Source: an uncultured Roseibium sp. (GTDB lineage: Bacteria > Pseudomonadota > Alphaproteobacteria > Rhizobiales > Stappiaceae). Taken from it: 64,000 nt of DNA. Numbering within the stretch: the stretch's first letter is position 1; the number at the start of each line of letters is the position of its first letter. Both the position numbers and the translations under genes were made by a program. Under the pieces are notes generated by a model. That model saw only the letters and a list, made by a program, of their open reading frames with translations. It ran no database searches and was not told where the DNA came from. The stretch spans positions 5,182,001 to 5,246,000 of the forward strand of contig NZ_OY769915.1 in assembly GCF_963669205.1 (NCBI RefSeq). The letters are read 5' to 3'. Positions 10,104-19,120 of this stretch are shown one piece after another.

Positions 10104-11773
10104 CCGATCGCCGACACAATGCCCGCGACGTCTATCCGCCGACAGGAACGGAGTTGAACGCCAAATCCTGGCTGACCGAAGCCCCGCTCCGCATGCTGAT
10201 GAACAATCTCCATCCCGATGTCGCGGAGAACCCGCACGAACTGGTGGTTTATGGCGGCATCGGCCGCGCGGCCCGGACCTGGGACGATTTCGACCGGATC
10301 GTTGCAAGTCTCAAGCAGCTTGACGAGGACGAAACCCTGCTAGTCCAGTCTGGAAAGCCGGTCGGCGTGTTCCGGACCCACAAGGATGCCCCGCGTGTGC
10401 TGATCGCCAATTCGAACCTGGTGCCGAACTGGGCCAATTGGGACCACTTCCACGAACTCGACAAGAAGGGACTTGCGATGTACGGCCAGATGACGGCCGG
10501 GTCCTGGATCTATATCGGCACGCAGGGCATCGTTCAGGGCACCTATGAAACCTTCATGGAAGCGGGCCGTCAGCACTATGACGGTGATCTGACAGGCCGC
10601 TGGATCCTGACCGGCGGGCTTGGCGGCATGGGCGGCGCGCAGCCTCTGGCCGCGGTCATGGCAGGCGCCTGCTGCCTCGCCGTCGAATGCGACGAAAAGA
10701 GTGCGGATTTCCGCCTGCGCACCCGCTACGTGGATGAAAAGACCCATTCCCTCGACGAGGCTCTGGCGCTGATCGAAAGCTGGACGAAGGCCGGAGAAGC
10801 GAAATCCGTCGCCTTGATCGGCAATACGGCGGACGTCTTTCCCGAACTGGTCAGACGCGGCGTCAAGCCGGACATCGTGACCGACCAGACCTCCGCACAT
10901 GACCCGGTCAACGGCTATCTGCCGCAGGGATGGACCGTCGCCGAATGGCGCGCAAGGGCGGAAGCGGATCCCAAGGCCGTGGAGAAAGCCGCACGGGCGT
11001 CGATGAAGGTCCATGTTGCCGCCATGGTCGATTTCTGGAACCAGGGCGTACCGACGCTGGATTACGGCAACAACATCCGCCAGGTCGCGCTGGAGGAAGG
11101 CCTTGAAAACGCCTTTGCCTTCCCCGGCTTCGTGCCGGCCTATATCCGCCCGCTGTTCTGCAGGGGCGTCGGCCCCTTCCGCTGGTGTGCCCTGTCCGGC
11201 GATCCGGATGACATTTACCGCACGGATGCCAAGGTCAAGGAGTTGATCCCCGGCGATCCGCATTTGCACAACTGGCTCGACATGGCCAGAGACCGCATTG
11301 CCTTTCAGGGACTGCCCGCACGGATCTGCTGGGTCGGCCTGGGTCAGCGCCACCGGCTCGGCCTTGCGTTCAACGAGATGGTCAGGACAGGCGAGCTGAA
11401 GGCACCCGTCGTCATCGGCCGCGACCATCTTGATTCCGGTTCCGTTGCCTCGCCCAACCGCGAGACGGAAGCAATGAAGGACGGCTCGGACGCCGTTTCC
11501 GATTGGCCGCTTCTCAATGCCCTGCTCAACACCGCCTCCGGTGCGACCTGGGTGTCGCTGCATCATGGCGGTGGTGTCGGCATGGGCTTTTCACAACATT
11601 CAGGCATGGTCATCTGCTGTGACGGCAGCGAAGATGCTGCACGGCGGATTGAACGCGTGCTTTGGAACGACCCGGCCACCGGCGTGATGCGTCACGCCGA
11701 TGCCGGATACGAGATCGCGCTTAACTGCGCGAAAGAACAGGGGCTTAACCTGCCGGGAATTCTGGAGGAATAA
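10100..11773 (+). CDS. hutU: Urocanate hydratase HutU
   Basis: Second enzyme of the pathway (557 residues), adding water to urocanate using tightly bound NAD as electrophile. The highly conserved TGGLGGMGGAQPLA segment and the GVGMGFSQHSGMVICCDG region near the C terminus are present, and the length is standard. It is the last hut gene; its stop is 50 bases upstream of a TRAP solute-binding protein gene, with no terminator visible between them. Confidence 0.96.
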   Translation: MTDRRHNARDVYPPTGTELNAKSWLTEAPLRMLMNNLHPDVAENPHELVVYGGIGRAARTWDDFDRIVASLKQLDEDETLLVQSGKPVGVFRTHKDAPRVLIANSNLVPNWANWDHFHELDKKGLAMYGQMTAGSWIYIGTQGIVQGTYETFMEAGRQHYDGDLTGRWILTGGLGGMGGAQPLAAVMAGACCLAVECDEKSADFRLRTRYVDEKTHSLDEALALIESWTKAGEAKSVALIGNTADVFPELVRRGVKPDIVTDQTSAHDPVNGYLPQGWTVAEWRARAEADPKAVEKAARASMKVHVAAMVDFWNQGVPTLDYGNNIRQVALEEGLENAFAFPGFVPAYIRPLFCRGVGPFRWCALSGDPDDIYRTDAKVKELIPGDPHLHNWLDMARDRIAFQGLPARICWVGLGQRHRLGLAFNEMVRTGELKAPVVIGRDHLDSGSVASPNRETEAMKDGSDAVSDWPLLNALLNTASGATWVSLHHGGGVGMGFSQHSGMVICCDGSEDAARRIERVLWNDPATGVMRHADAGYEIALNCAKEQGLNLPGILEE

Positions 11774-11823
11774 AAACCACGGCAGGACACTCCGAACTCA
11801 AATTCGAATCGAGGGGTAGAACG

Positions 11824-12921
11824 ATGAAAAGACGTGACTTTCTGAAAGCCGGTGCGACCGGCACCGCCGCCGTCGCGGCCACGACCCTGGCCGCACCCGC
11901 CATCGCGCAGGACATCCGCCAGTGGCGCATGGTCACCGCCTGGCCGAAAAACCTGCCGGGACCGGGCGTCGCCGCACAGATGCTTGCCGACCGCATCACG
12001 GCGCTTTCCGGCGGACGGATCGAGGTCAAGCTGTTTGCGGCGGGCGAAATCGTTCCGGGCAACGGTGTTTTCGACGCGGTCGGCCAGGGAACCGCAGAAC
12101 TGTATCACGCAGTCCCGGCCTATTGGGGATCGAAGTCGAAGGGCATCCTCTTGTTCGGCTCGCAGCCTTTCGGCCTGACCGCACCGGAACAGGCCGGCTG
12201 GCTGATCCATGGCGGCGGCCAGGCGCTTTACGACGAGATCTACGGCGGTTTCAATCTCAAGCCGTTCCTCTGCGGCAATTCCGGCCCGCAATGGGCAGGC
12301 TGGTTCCGCACCGAAATCAACAGCGTCGATGACCTGAAAGGCCTGAAATTCCGCTCGACCGGCCTCGCATCGGAAATGTGCTCCAAGCTCGGCATGGCGG
12401 TTCAGGCGATGAGCGGTCCGGCCATGTTCCAGGCACTGCAGTCCGGCGCGCTCGACGCAGGCGAGTTCATCGGTCCCTGGACGGACAGCGCGCTCGGCTA
12501 CTACCAGATCGCCAAGAACTACTACTGGCCGGGTGTCGGCGAACCGTCTTCCGCAGAGGAATGCGCCGTCAATCTGGACGCCTATAACGACCTGCCGGAC
12601 GACCTCAAGGCGGCGGTCTCCCATGCGTGTGCGAGCCTCTACAACGACGTCCTCACCGAGTACAACACCAAGCACGCGCAGGCGCTCACCCAGCTTGTCA
12701 ACGAGCATGACGTGATGGTGCGCAAATTGCCGGACGAGGTCATTGTCGCAATGGGCAACGCGGCTGGCGAAGTCATTGCCGACCTGCGCGCCAGCGATGA
12801 CGAACTGATCAAGCGCATCACCGAGAGCTTCCTGGCCTATCGCACGCTCATGCACGAATACATGCCTTACGCCGACAACGGCCAGATGAACGCGCGTCTT
12901 CTGGACTACAACTACGACTAG
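11824..12921 (+). CDS. TRAP transporter solute-binding protein (DctP/TakP type)
   Basis: Periplasmic binding protein (365 residues) with a twin-arginine signal (MKRRDFLKAGATG...AIAQ). The mature start WRMVTAWPKNLPGPG and the GGRIEVKLFAAGEIVP segment place it in the TakP-like branch of DctP proteins, which bind organic or keto acids. The central region GLKFRSTGLASEM carries the conserved arginine that binds substrate carboxylates. It follows hutU by 50 bases, so a carboxylate linked to histidine catabolism such as urocanate is plausible but unproven. The dctQ and dctM genes follow after a 0.4-kb gap. Confidence 0.88.
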   Translation: MKRRDFLKAGATGTAAVAATTLAAPAIAQDIRQWRMVTAWPKNLPGPGVAAQMLADRITALSGGRIEVKLFAAGEIVPGNGVFDAVGQGTAELYHAVPAYWGSKSKGILLFGSQPFGLTAPEQAGWLIHGGGQALYDEIYGGFNLKPFLCGNSGPQWAGWFRTEINSVDDLKGLKFRSTGLASEMCSKLGMAVQAMSGPAMFQALQSGALDAGEFIGPWTDSALGYYQIAKNYYWPGVGEPSSAEECAVNLDAYNDLPDDLKAAVSHACASLYNDVLTEYNTKHAQALTQLVNEHDVMVRKLPDEVIVAMGNAAGEVIADLRASDDELIKRITESFLAYRTLMHEYMPYADNGQMNARLLDYNYD

Positions 12922-12984
12922 ACGGCCATTTAGCCGGCGAACTTCCGAAGACCGAGGGACCCGAAGGGCCCCTCCGCGTCTATG

Positions 12985-13093
12985 TTGTCATCCCTGCGAA
13001 GGCAGGGATCCAGTAAACACAGGCCGTATAAGAACAACGGACTCCGCGGATTACTGGGTCCCGGACGTCGCTGCGCTCTGTCCGGGATGACAA
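12985..13093. repeat. Dispersed palindromic intergenic repeat (copy 1)
   Basis: The 405-base gap between the TRAP binding-protein and dctQ genes holds this element. Its ends are a perfect inverted repeat, TTGTCATCCC and GGGATGACAA, with inner GGATCCAGTA and TTACTGGGTCC segments. Related copies occur at 31.4, 55.0, 55.1 and 61.6 kb. The rest of the gap (to 13326) has a second degraded copy around 13250–13290 and no convincing gene. The element separates two genes of one transporter. Confidence 0.75.
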
Positions 13094-13326
13094 TCGGAAG
13101 CAGCGGTTTCGGAAGCTGGTCTGGCCGTAAATCTGGCACAACACGCCGTGCGAAGTCAGGAGAAAGTCGCCCTCTCACACGCTCATTCCATCGGCCTGAC
13201 CATGGGGTCCGTTCCGCTTTCTCTCCGCTTCAGAATCGCGGCATGGTGGCGGCGTGGATCGCAGGTTCGGGCCCTGCAATGACAAGACAAAACCGGATCA
13301 GGCAACAAGAGGCAGGATCATCCGCA

Positions 13327-13830
13327 ATGGAACGACTGGCGGGCGCGCTGGAGCGCGTCAATTCATTGATAGGAAACACGCTGTGCTGGGCGGCGCTTGC
13401 CATGCTGCTTCTGCAGTTCGTGATCGTTCTTTTGCGCTATGTCTTCGGCTACAGCTACATCTTTCTGGACGAGGGCGTGCTCTATCTGCATGCGAGCCTG
13501 TTCATGCTCGGTGCGGGCTACACTTTCCTGGTCAACGCGCATGTGCGTGTCGACATCTTCTACGCCAAGTGCACCGAACGGACACAGGCGTGGATTGATC
13601 TCTTCGGGCACCTGTTCCTGCTGACCCCGGCCCTCATCCTGCTGATCTGGTTTTCCTGGCCCTATGTTCGCGGCAGCTGGGCGATCATGGAAGGCCCGAT
13701 ATCGGTCGGCGGCATCCCGGCGTCCTATCTCCTGAAAACACTGATCCCGGCCTATTGCGTGTTGTTGCTCGTTCAGGGCGTCGCGGCATTCATCCGCGAC
13801 GTTGCCAAACTCTCGAGAACCGGCGCATGA
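13327..13830 (+). CDS. TRAP transporter small permease (DctQ)
   Basis: A 167-residue inner-membrane protein with four hydrophobic spans, the length and layout of DctQ subunits. LLRYVFGYSYIFLDEGVLYLH is a typical DctQ segment. It stabilises the large permease and contacts the binding protein. The ATG at 13327 was preferred; upstream reading-frame sequence from 12982 is translated repeat. It overlaps dctM as ATGA. Confidence 0.88.
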   Translation: MERLAGALERVNSLIGNTLCWAALAMLLLQFVIVLLRYVFGYSYIFLDEGVLYLHASLFMLGAGYTFLVNAHVRVDIFYAKCTERTQAWIDLFGHLFLLTPALILLIWFSWPYVRGSWAIMEGPISVGGIPASYLLKTLIPAYCVLLLVQGVAAFIRDVAKLSRTGA

Positions 13831-15377
13831 ACCTGCCGCTCGACCTGATCATGTTCGGCGCGCTGATCGGCTTCATCCTGCTCGGTTACCCGGTCGCCTT
13901 CACCATTGCCGGGGTCGCGACGGGATTTGCGCTTCTCGGCTGGATGCTGGGCGACTTCAACATTCAGCTTATGGGCGCGATGGGACAGCGGTTTTTCGGG
14001 GTTCTGATCAACCCGGTCCTGACGGCGATCCCGCTGTTTGTCCTGATGGGTGTCATTCTGGAGAAAAGCCGCATCGCGGAAGAGCTCCTGGAGACCATGG
14101 GACGCCTGTTTGGCCGCATGAACGGGGGCCTCGGCGTCTCCGTCATGCTTGTCGGTGCGCTGCTGGCAGCATCCACCGGCATTGTCGGCGCGACGGTGGT
14201 TGCGATGGGCCTCATCGCACTGCCGACCATGCTGCGCAACGGATATGACCCGAAGCTCGCCTCGGGGATGGTGTGCACAGCCGGAACGCTCGGCCAGATC
14301 ATACCGCCCTCGACGCTTCTGATCATCCTGGCCGATGTCATGTCGAATGCTTTCCAGCAGGCACAATACGCGCAGGGCAAGTTCACGATCGAGACCATTT
14401 CCGTCGGCCAGACCTTTGCCGCCGCCATGGTCCCCGGGTTGTTGCTGGTCGTGGTTTACTGCGTCTACATTCTGGCCCGCGCCAGGCTGTTTCCCGGCGA
14501 TGCACCGGCGATGCAAGAAGACGTGGCCCAGCCCTCGGCAGGGGAGATCATGGCTGCCATCTTGCCGCCCATTCTCCTGATCTTTGCGGTTCTCGGCTCG
14601 ATCCTCGGCGGCATCGCCTCCCCGAACGAAGCAGCTGCCGTCGGCGCAGTCGGGGCAATCCTGCTCGCCGGACGGCGTCTGGGTGTTTCGACAAGACTGA
14701 TCGTAGCCGCAACCCTGGCGCTGCTGATCCTCGCTGTCGCCGCCACCCTGTTGCCGGTGCGCCTGCAGCGTTCGGATGTCACCGTCACCGGCTATCTGCT
14801 TGCCGCAGTCTATGCAGGGCTCGCGATCTTTGCGCTGAGCGTGGTGCTGCGCATTCTCTGGGCTGCCTTCGGCGACGGGCTCCTGAAAGCCTCGCTGCTG
14901 TCGACCCTGACCGTTACCTCGATGATTTTTGCAACGATCCTGATGGCCAGTTTCTTCTCACTGGTCTTTGTCGGCCTCGGCGGCGAGGACAGGGTGCACG
15001 CGATCCTCAACGAGATGCCCGGGGGCCCGGCCGGAGCGCTGATTTTCGCGATGCTGTTCGTGTTCGTGCTTGGCTTCTTTCTCGACTTCGTGGAGATCTC
15101 CGTCATTCTGCTGCCGGTTCTGATCCCGCCGCTCATCCTGATGGGGATCGACCCCATCTGGCTGACCGTCCTGATCGCGATCAACCTGCAGACATCGTTC
15201 CTGACGCCCCCGTTCGGCTTCTCCCTGTTCTACCTGAGGGGCGCCGCCCCGAAGGAAGTAACGACCGGCCAGATCTATCGCGGCGTCGTGCCCTTCATCG
15301 CCCTGCAGGCGGTTGCGGTCGCCATCCTGTGGCTGTTCCCGATCCTCGCGACGTGGCTGCCGCGTTCGCTCTACTGA
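13827..15377 (+). CDS. TRAP transporter large permease (DctM)
   Basis: A 516-residue integral membrane protein with about 12–14 hydrophobic segments, the transport channel of the TRAP system driven by a sodium or proton gradient. Typical DctM stretches include NPVLTAIPLFVLMG near the start and LQTSFLTPPFGFSLFYLRG near the end. It overlaps dctQ by four bases, and its last seven bases overlap the convergent glycosidase gene. With the binding protein at 11824 it completes one transporter. Confidence 0.92.
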   Translation: MNLPLDLIMFGALIGFILLGYPVAFTIAGVATGFALLGWMLGDFNIQLMGAMGQRFFGVLINPVLTAIPLFVLMGVILEKSRIAEELLETMGRLFGRMNGGLGVSVMLVGALLAASTGIVGATVVAMGLIALPTMLRNGYDPKLASGMVCTAGTLGQIIPPSTLLIILADVMSNAFQQAQYAQGKFTIETISVGQTFAAAMVPGLLLVVVYCVYILARARLFPGDAPAMQEDVAQPSAGEIMAAILPPILLIFAVLGSILGGIASPNEAAAVGAVGAILLAGRRLGVSTRLIVAATLALLILAVAATLLPVRLQRSDVTVTGYLLAAVYAGLAIFALSVVLRILWAAFGDGLLKASLLSTLTVTSMIFATILMASFFSLVFVGLGGEDRVHAILNEMPGGPAGALIFAMLFVFVLGFFLDFVEISVILLPVLIPPLILMGIDPIWLTVLIAINLQTSFLTPPFGFSLFYLRGAAPKEVTTGQIYRGVVPFIALQAVAVAILWLFPILATWLPRSLY

Positions 15378-16624
15378 GCCGGTTCAAGCGCACACAAGTG
15401 CTCGCCATCAGATATTGCGGGGTCAGTGCCTTTCAGCGGGTGTGATGTGTCGGGGACAGTCACTCCCGCGTTGAGCAGACGGCTCTTGAGTGTCACGATC
15501 CGGTCGTAGGCGGCATCGATCTTTCGGGCCAGATCCCGATCATGGTCCGCCGCGGCCTCGAGAATATCAGCAACCTTTTGCGGGATCTCCGGATCAGGCC
15601 GTTTGTCATTGGCAAAGAGCAGAATGTCGGTCCCAGCTTCGACAGCCTTCAGAACCGCTTCCTTCAGGGAAAAGTTCCACCGGATCGCGTCCATCTGGAT
15701 GTCGTCCGACATGATGACGCCGCCAAATCCAAGATCACCGCGCAACACAGCGGTGAGTGCGCTTTGCGAAAGAGACATGGGAACATTGACCTCTGTCTCT
15801 TCCAGCTTCCGGTTGATCACATGCGCGGTCATGACAATGTCCGCCATGTCCCCGGCAATCAGTTGCCGGAACGGGATCAGTTCGTCTTCCGACCATGTGA
15901 TGGTGACGTCGACCGCACCCTCGTGACTGTCTCTCAGGCTGGATCCGTGGCCCGGGAAATGCTTCAGAGCCGTCAGAACCCCGTGCGCCCGATGAGCGGA
16001 CACAAAAGCGTTGCCAAATGCGGCAACCTGCTCCGGGTCGGACGAGTAAGACCGGCCCAACCTGCCGATGATCGGATTGCGCGGATTCGCGTCAACATCG
16101 ACGACGGGTGCCAGATTGAGCGTGAACCCCCAGTCTGCGAGATTTTTAGCAAGCACACGATAGGTACGCCTGGCGTCGGTCGGGCTGCCTTTGCGTGCAA
16201 TGCGTTTGGCTGACGGGGTCTCGGGAAAACCGTTGCGGCCCCGCAGACGTTGCACCCGCCCGCCTTCCTGGTCGATGGCAATCAGCGGTGGCAGCGCGGC
16301 AGGAGCGGCCTCACGGAAAGCGGTGTTCATGCGCTGCACGGTGCGCTTGTTTCCAAGGTTCCGCCCGAGATAAAGCACGCCGCCGATTTCGCCGGCGTCA
16401 AGCTGTTCCAGTACCCGTTTGACGCCTGACCGCGCGGGCCGGTCACCAACAAAACCGATCAGGATCATCTGGCCGATCTTCTGCCTGAGCGGGATTGCAG
16501 CAGCAGCTTTGGCAGTCCCGACCGAGACCTTGGCCACGCTTTCAGACCGCGCGGCGTCATGCGCGGCCATAACGGACGCAAAAGCTAAACCTGCGACCGC
16601 TGCGATCCTGAGGGTTGCCTTCAC
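15371..16624 (-). CDS. Exported GH3 beta-N-acetylhexosaminidase-like protein
   Basis: Glycoside hydrolase family 3 protein (417 residues) resembling NagZ, which removes N-acetylglucosamine from muropeptides. The NagZ-type KHFPGHG motif and the nucleophile region VIMSDDIQMDAI are present, with IDQEGGRVQRL earlier. Unlike classical cytoplasmic NagZ it begins with a likely signal peptide (MKATLRIAAVAGLAFASVMA), suggesting periplasmic action. It is monocistronic, 81 bases after the aminotransferase gene on the same strand, and tail-to-tail with dctM. Confidence 0.82.
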   Translation of the reverse strand: MKATLRIAAVAGLAFASVMAAHDAARSESVAKVSVGTAKAAAAIPLRQKIGQMILIGFVGDRPARSGVKRVLEQLDAGEIGGVLYLGRNLGNKRTVQRMNTAFREAAPAALPPLIAIDQEGGRVQRLRGRNGFPETPSAKRIARKGSPTDARRTYRVLAKNLADWGFTLNLAPVVDVDANPRNPIIGRLGRSYSSDPEQVAAFGNAFVSAHRAHGVLTALKHFPGHGSSLRDSHEGAVDVTITWSEDELIPFRQLIAGDMADIVMTAHVINRKLEETEVNVPMSLSQSALTAVLRGDLGFGGVIMSDDIQMDAIRWNFSLKEAVLKAVEAGTDILLFANDKRPDPEIPQKVADILEAAADHDRDLARKIDAAYDRIVTLKSRLLNAGVTVPDTSHPLKGTDPAISDGEHLCALEPAQ

Positions 16625-16705
16625 GCCTGCCTCCGAGCCTTCGACTGAGCGTCTCAGACCAAAGGTAGGCTTTTTGCGGCAATTTTCACGCTAAATTGCC
16701 AACCT

Positions 16706-17989
16706 TCACCCCCCAAGTTCCCGCGCGCCCGCTTCCAGAGCCGCCTCAGTCTGGGCCAGATCGGCTTCCGTCAACGCCAGATGCGCATAGAGCTTGCTGT
16801 CCGGTTTCAGGATTCCGCCCGCACGCAGACTGCGATTAAGGCTTTTTGCCCTGCCGGCATCGTTCCGGAACATATCGCGGTAGTTCTTTACGGGCTGATC
16901 CGTGAAAACGACATCGAACAGGAAAGGTTCGCCGACGATCTGGTGGGCAATGCCCGCCGCTTCCAGATGCGTTTTGTAGGCCGCCATCAGACGTTCGCCA
17001 TTCTTGCGGATGGTTTCATAGGCACCCGGACGTTTGAGAATTTCCAGGGTCTTGAGACCCGCAACACTGGCAACCGGGTTTCCGCTCAAGGTACCGATCT
17101 GGAACGTGAAGCCGTCGGCACCAGCGATGGACTTGTCGAAATGGTCCATGATCTCCTTCTTGCCGGCGATCGCGGCCAGCGGGAACCCGCCGCCGATGAT
17201 CTTGCCGAGCGTGCAGAGGTCCGGTGTGACGCCATAATATTCCTGCGCCCCGCCATAGGCAAAGCGGAAGCCGGTCACGACCTCGTCGAAGATCAGCACG
17301 ATGCCGTGCTTGCTGGTCAGGTCTCTCAGCGCCTGCAGGAACCCCGGCTCCGGCGGGATCAGACGCTGCAGCGGTTCGATGATCACACAAGCGATCTCAT
17401 TTGCATGCTCTTCGATCAGCGAACTGACGAACTCAGCATCGTTGAAGGGCGCGATAAGCATGCTGTCGCGCACGCTTTCCGGAATACCGGCGGAATCTGG
17501 CACGGCCTGCGGAAAGTTGATCAGCTTGGTTGGCGACAGGCTCATCAGCGCCTCACCGGACATGCCGTGATAACCGCCCTCGAATTTCAGGATCTTGTCA
17601 CGCCCGGTAAAGGCCCTGGCAAGGCGCATGGCATACATGTCCGCCTCGCCCCCTGTCGACACGTAGCGCACCTGGTCCGCGCAGGGCACGGCCTCGACCA
17701 GCACTTCGGCAAGTTCGATCCCGCGTGCGTTGTTGGCGAAGAATGTCATGCCGGCGGCGAGCTGTTCCTGCACGGCTTCGAGAACTTCCGGATGCCCGTG
17801 GCCGAGGATCATCGGTCCGGAGCCGATCAGGTAGTCGATGAATTCGTTGCCGTCCTCGTCCCAGACCCTGGCCCCCTTGCCGCTCCGGATCACGACGCCC
17901 GGATCGAAGTTACCGAACCCGGCAGCCGGCAGCACGGCGGTCGCGCGCGCTTTCCAGTCGCCTTGTGAAATAGATGTTTTCATCTGCAA
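16706..17989 (-). CDS. Class III aminotransferase (glutamate-1-semialdehyde mutase-like)
   Basis: PLP-dependent fold-I aminotransferase (427 residues) closest in pattern to GSA 2,1-aminomutase and related catabolic enzymes. IFDEVVTGFRFAYGG contains the aspartate contacting PLP, and LGKIIGGGFP holds the Schiff-base lysine. It ends a minus-strand run with three enolase-superfamily genes, starting six bases after the nearest one, so it probably acts in that catabolic pathway rather than in haem synthesis. The exact substrate is unknown. Start may be the first or third codon (both Met). Confidence 0.82.
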   Translation of the reverse strand: MQMKTSISQGDWKARATAVLPAAGFGNFDPGVVIRSGKGARVWDEDGNEFIDYLIGSGPMILGHGHPEVLEAVQEQLAAGMTFFANNARGIELAEVLVEAVPCADQVRYVSTGGEADMYAMRLARAFTGRDKILKFEGGYHGMSGEALMSLSPTKLINFPQAVPDSAGIPESVRDSMLIAPFNDAEFVSSLIEEHANEIACVIIEPLQRLIPPEPGFLQALRDLTSKHGIVLIFDEVVTGFRFAYGGAQEYYGVTPDLCTLGKIIGGGFPLAAIAGKKEIMDHFDKSIAGADGFTFQIGTLSGNPVASVAGLKTLEILKRPGAYETIRKNGERLMAAYKTHLEAAGIAHQIVGEPFLFDVVFTDQPVKNYRDMFRNDAGRAKSLNRSLRAGGILKPDSKLYAHLALTEADLAQTEAALEAGARELGG

Positions 17990-17995
17990 GCTCCT

Positions 17996-19120
17996 TCAAG
18001 CAGCGAGAGAAAGGACGGGCTCGCCCAGGACGTTCGGATCCGGTGCAACGCCAAGGCCCGGTCCTTCAGGAGGCTGTATCCGGCCGTTGGCCCGGACCGG
18101 GGTGTCCGGATCAAGTCTTGGATACACATAGCCGGAAAGGTCGCACACGTTAAGAATGGCCTGCGGCGGTGTCGACGCGGCGACATGCAGGGCTGCCGCC
18201 GTGGCAATATCCGACCCCCAGGTATCCTCGATACACATCTTGGCCCCGAAATGGAGGCACAGGTCACGCGCGCGCCTCAGGTCGGAGATGCCGCCGAATT
18301 TCGACAGTTTCAGCGCGACGGCATCCATGCAGCCGAGTTCGTAGGCTTTCATGAGGCTGGCCGTATCGTGCGCGGTTTCGTCCAGTTTCATCGGCAACCC
18401 GGTCGCCGAGCGGACGGCTGCGCATTCCTCGAGCGTCGCGCAGGGCTGTTCGAGCATGATGTCGAGATCGCGGACCGCCCGGCCGACCCGTGTCGCGTCC
18501 AGCCGGCTGGCGCCGCAATTCCAGTCGCCATAGACGACCGGACCCGGTCCGACGGCTTCCCGGACAAGTCTCAGCCGCGCAACATCTGCTTCCCAGTTGG
18601 CGTCCGCACCCAGCTTCACCTGGATCTGGCGCATGCCGCCGGCAATCGCATCCTTCGCGATCGCCACCATGTCTTCCGGGGCAATGCAGGTGATCGAGTG
18701 GTAGAGCGGAAAATCCTCGGACTGCCGGCCGCCGAGCAGTGTGTAGACCGGCAGCCCGCATGCCTTGCCGGTCAGGTCCCAGAGCGCGATATCGATCACC
18801 GATTGCACGTAAGGGTGCCCCAGCAGCCAGGACCGGCACCTGCGGGCAATCGCATCAACACCGATCGGGTCCGCCCCGATGAGGACAGGCGCCAGTTCCT
18901 CGATTGCCGGCGCGACACCCCTGGCATAGGACGGCAGGTAATGCGGGATCGGGCACACCTCGCCCCAGCCGCTGACATCCTGATCGGTATCTATCCTGAG
19001 CACCATGCTGTCGACGGTCGCACAGGTCTTGCCCTCCGCCATATAGTAGGTTTCGTGGCTCGTGAGCGGCACCTTCCAGAGGGTCAGGCCGGTTATCTTG
19101 TAAGCAGGGTAATTGCTCAT
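17996..19120 (-). CDS. Enolase-superfamily protein (MR/MLE type), paralogue 1
   Basis: A 374-residue mandelate racemase/muconate lactonising enzyme-like protein. Metal ligands are visible as the aspartate in YGDWNCG, glutamate in MLEQPC and aspartate in MKLDET; the lysine in QVKLG and the one in LKLSKFGG are the likely acid/base pair. The first lysine of a KxK motif is glutamine (QVK). Such enzymes epimerise, cycloisomerise or dehydrate carboxylates. The ATG at 19120 overlaps the stop of paralogue 2 by four bases. Specific reaction unknown; proline-betaine or hydroxyproline-type substrates are possible from context. Confidence 0.85.
   Translation of the reverse strand: MSNYPAYKITGLTLWKVPLTSHETYYMAEGKTCATVDSMVLRIDTDQDVSGWGEVCPIPHYLPSYARGVAPAIEELAPVLIGADPIGVDAIARRCRSWLLGHPYVQSVIDIALWDLTGKACGLPVYTLLGGRQSEDFPLYHSITCIAPEDMVAIAKDAIAGGMRQIQVKLGADANWEADVARLRLVREAVGPGPVVYGDWNCGASRLDATRVGRAVRDLDIMLEQPCATLEECAAVRSATGLPMKLDETAHDTASLMKAYELGCMDAVALKLSKFGGISDLRRARDLCLHFGAKMCIEDTWGSDIATAAALHVAASTPPQAILNVCDLSGYVYPRLDPDTPVRANGRIQPPEGPGLGVAPDPNVLGEPVLSLAA

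Noticed and set aside
12922..13326. N-terminal extension of DctQ starting at 12982
   Set aside because: The translated extension is repeat sequence with no membrane features; the ATG at 13327 gives a standard-length DctQ.
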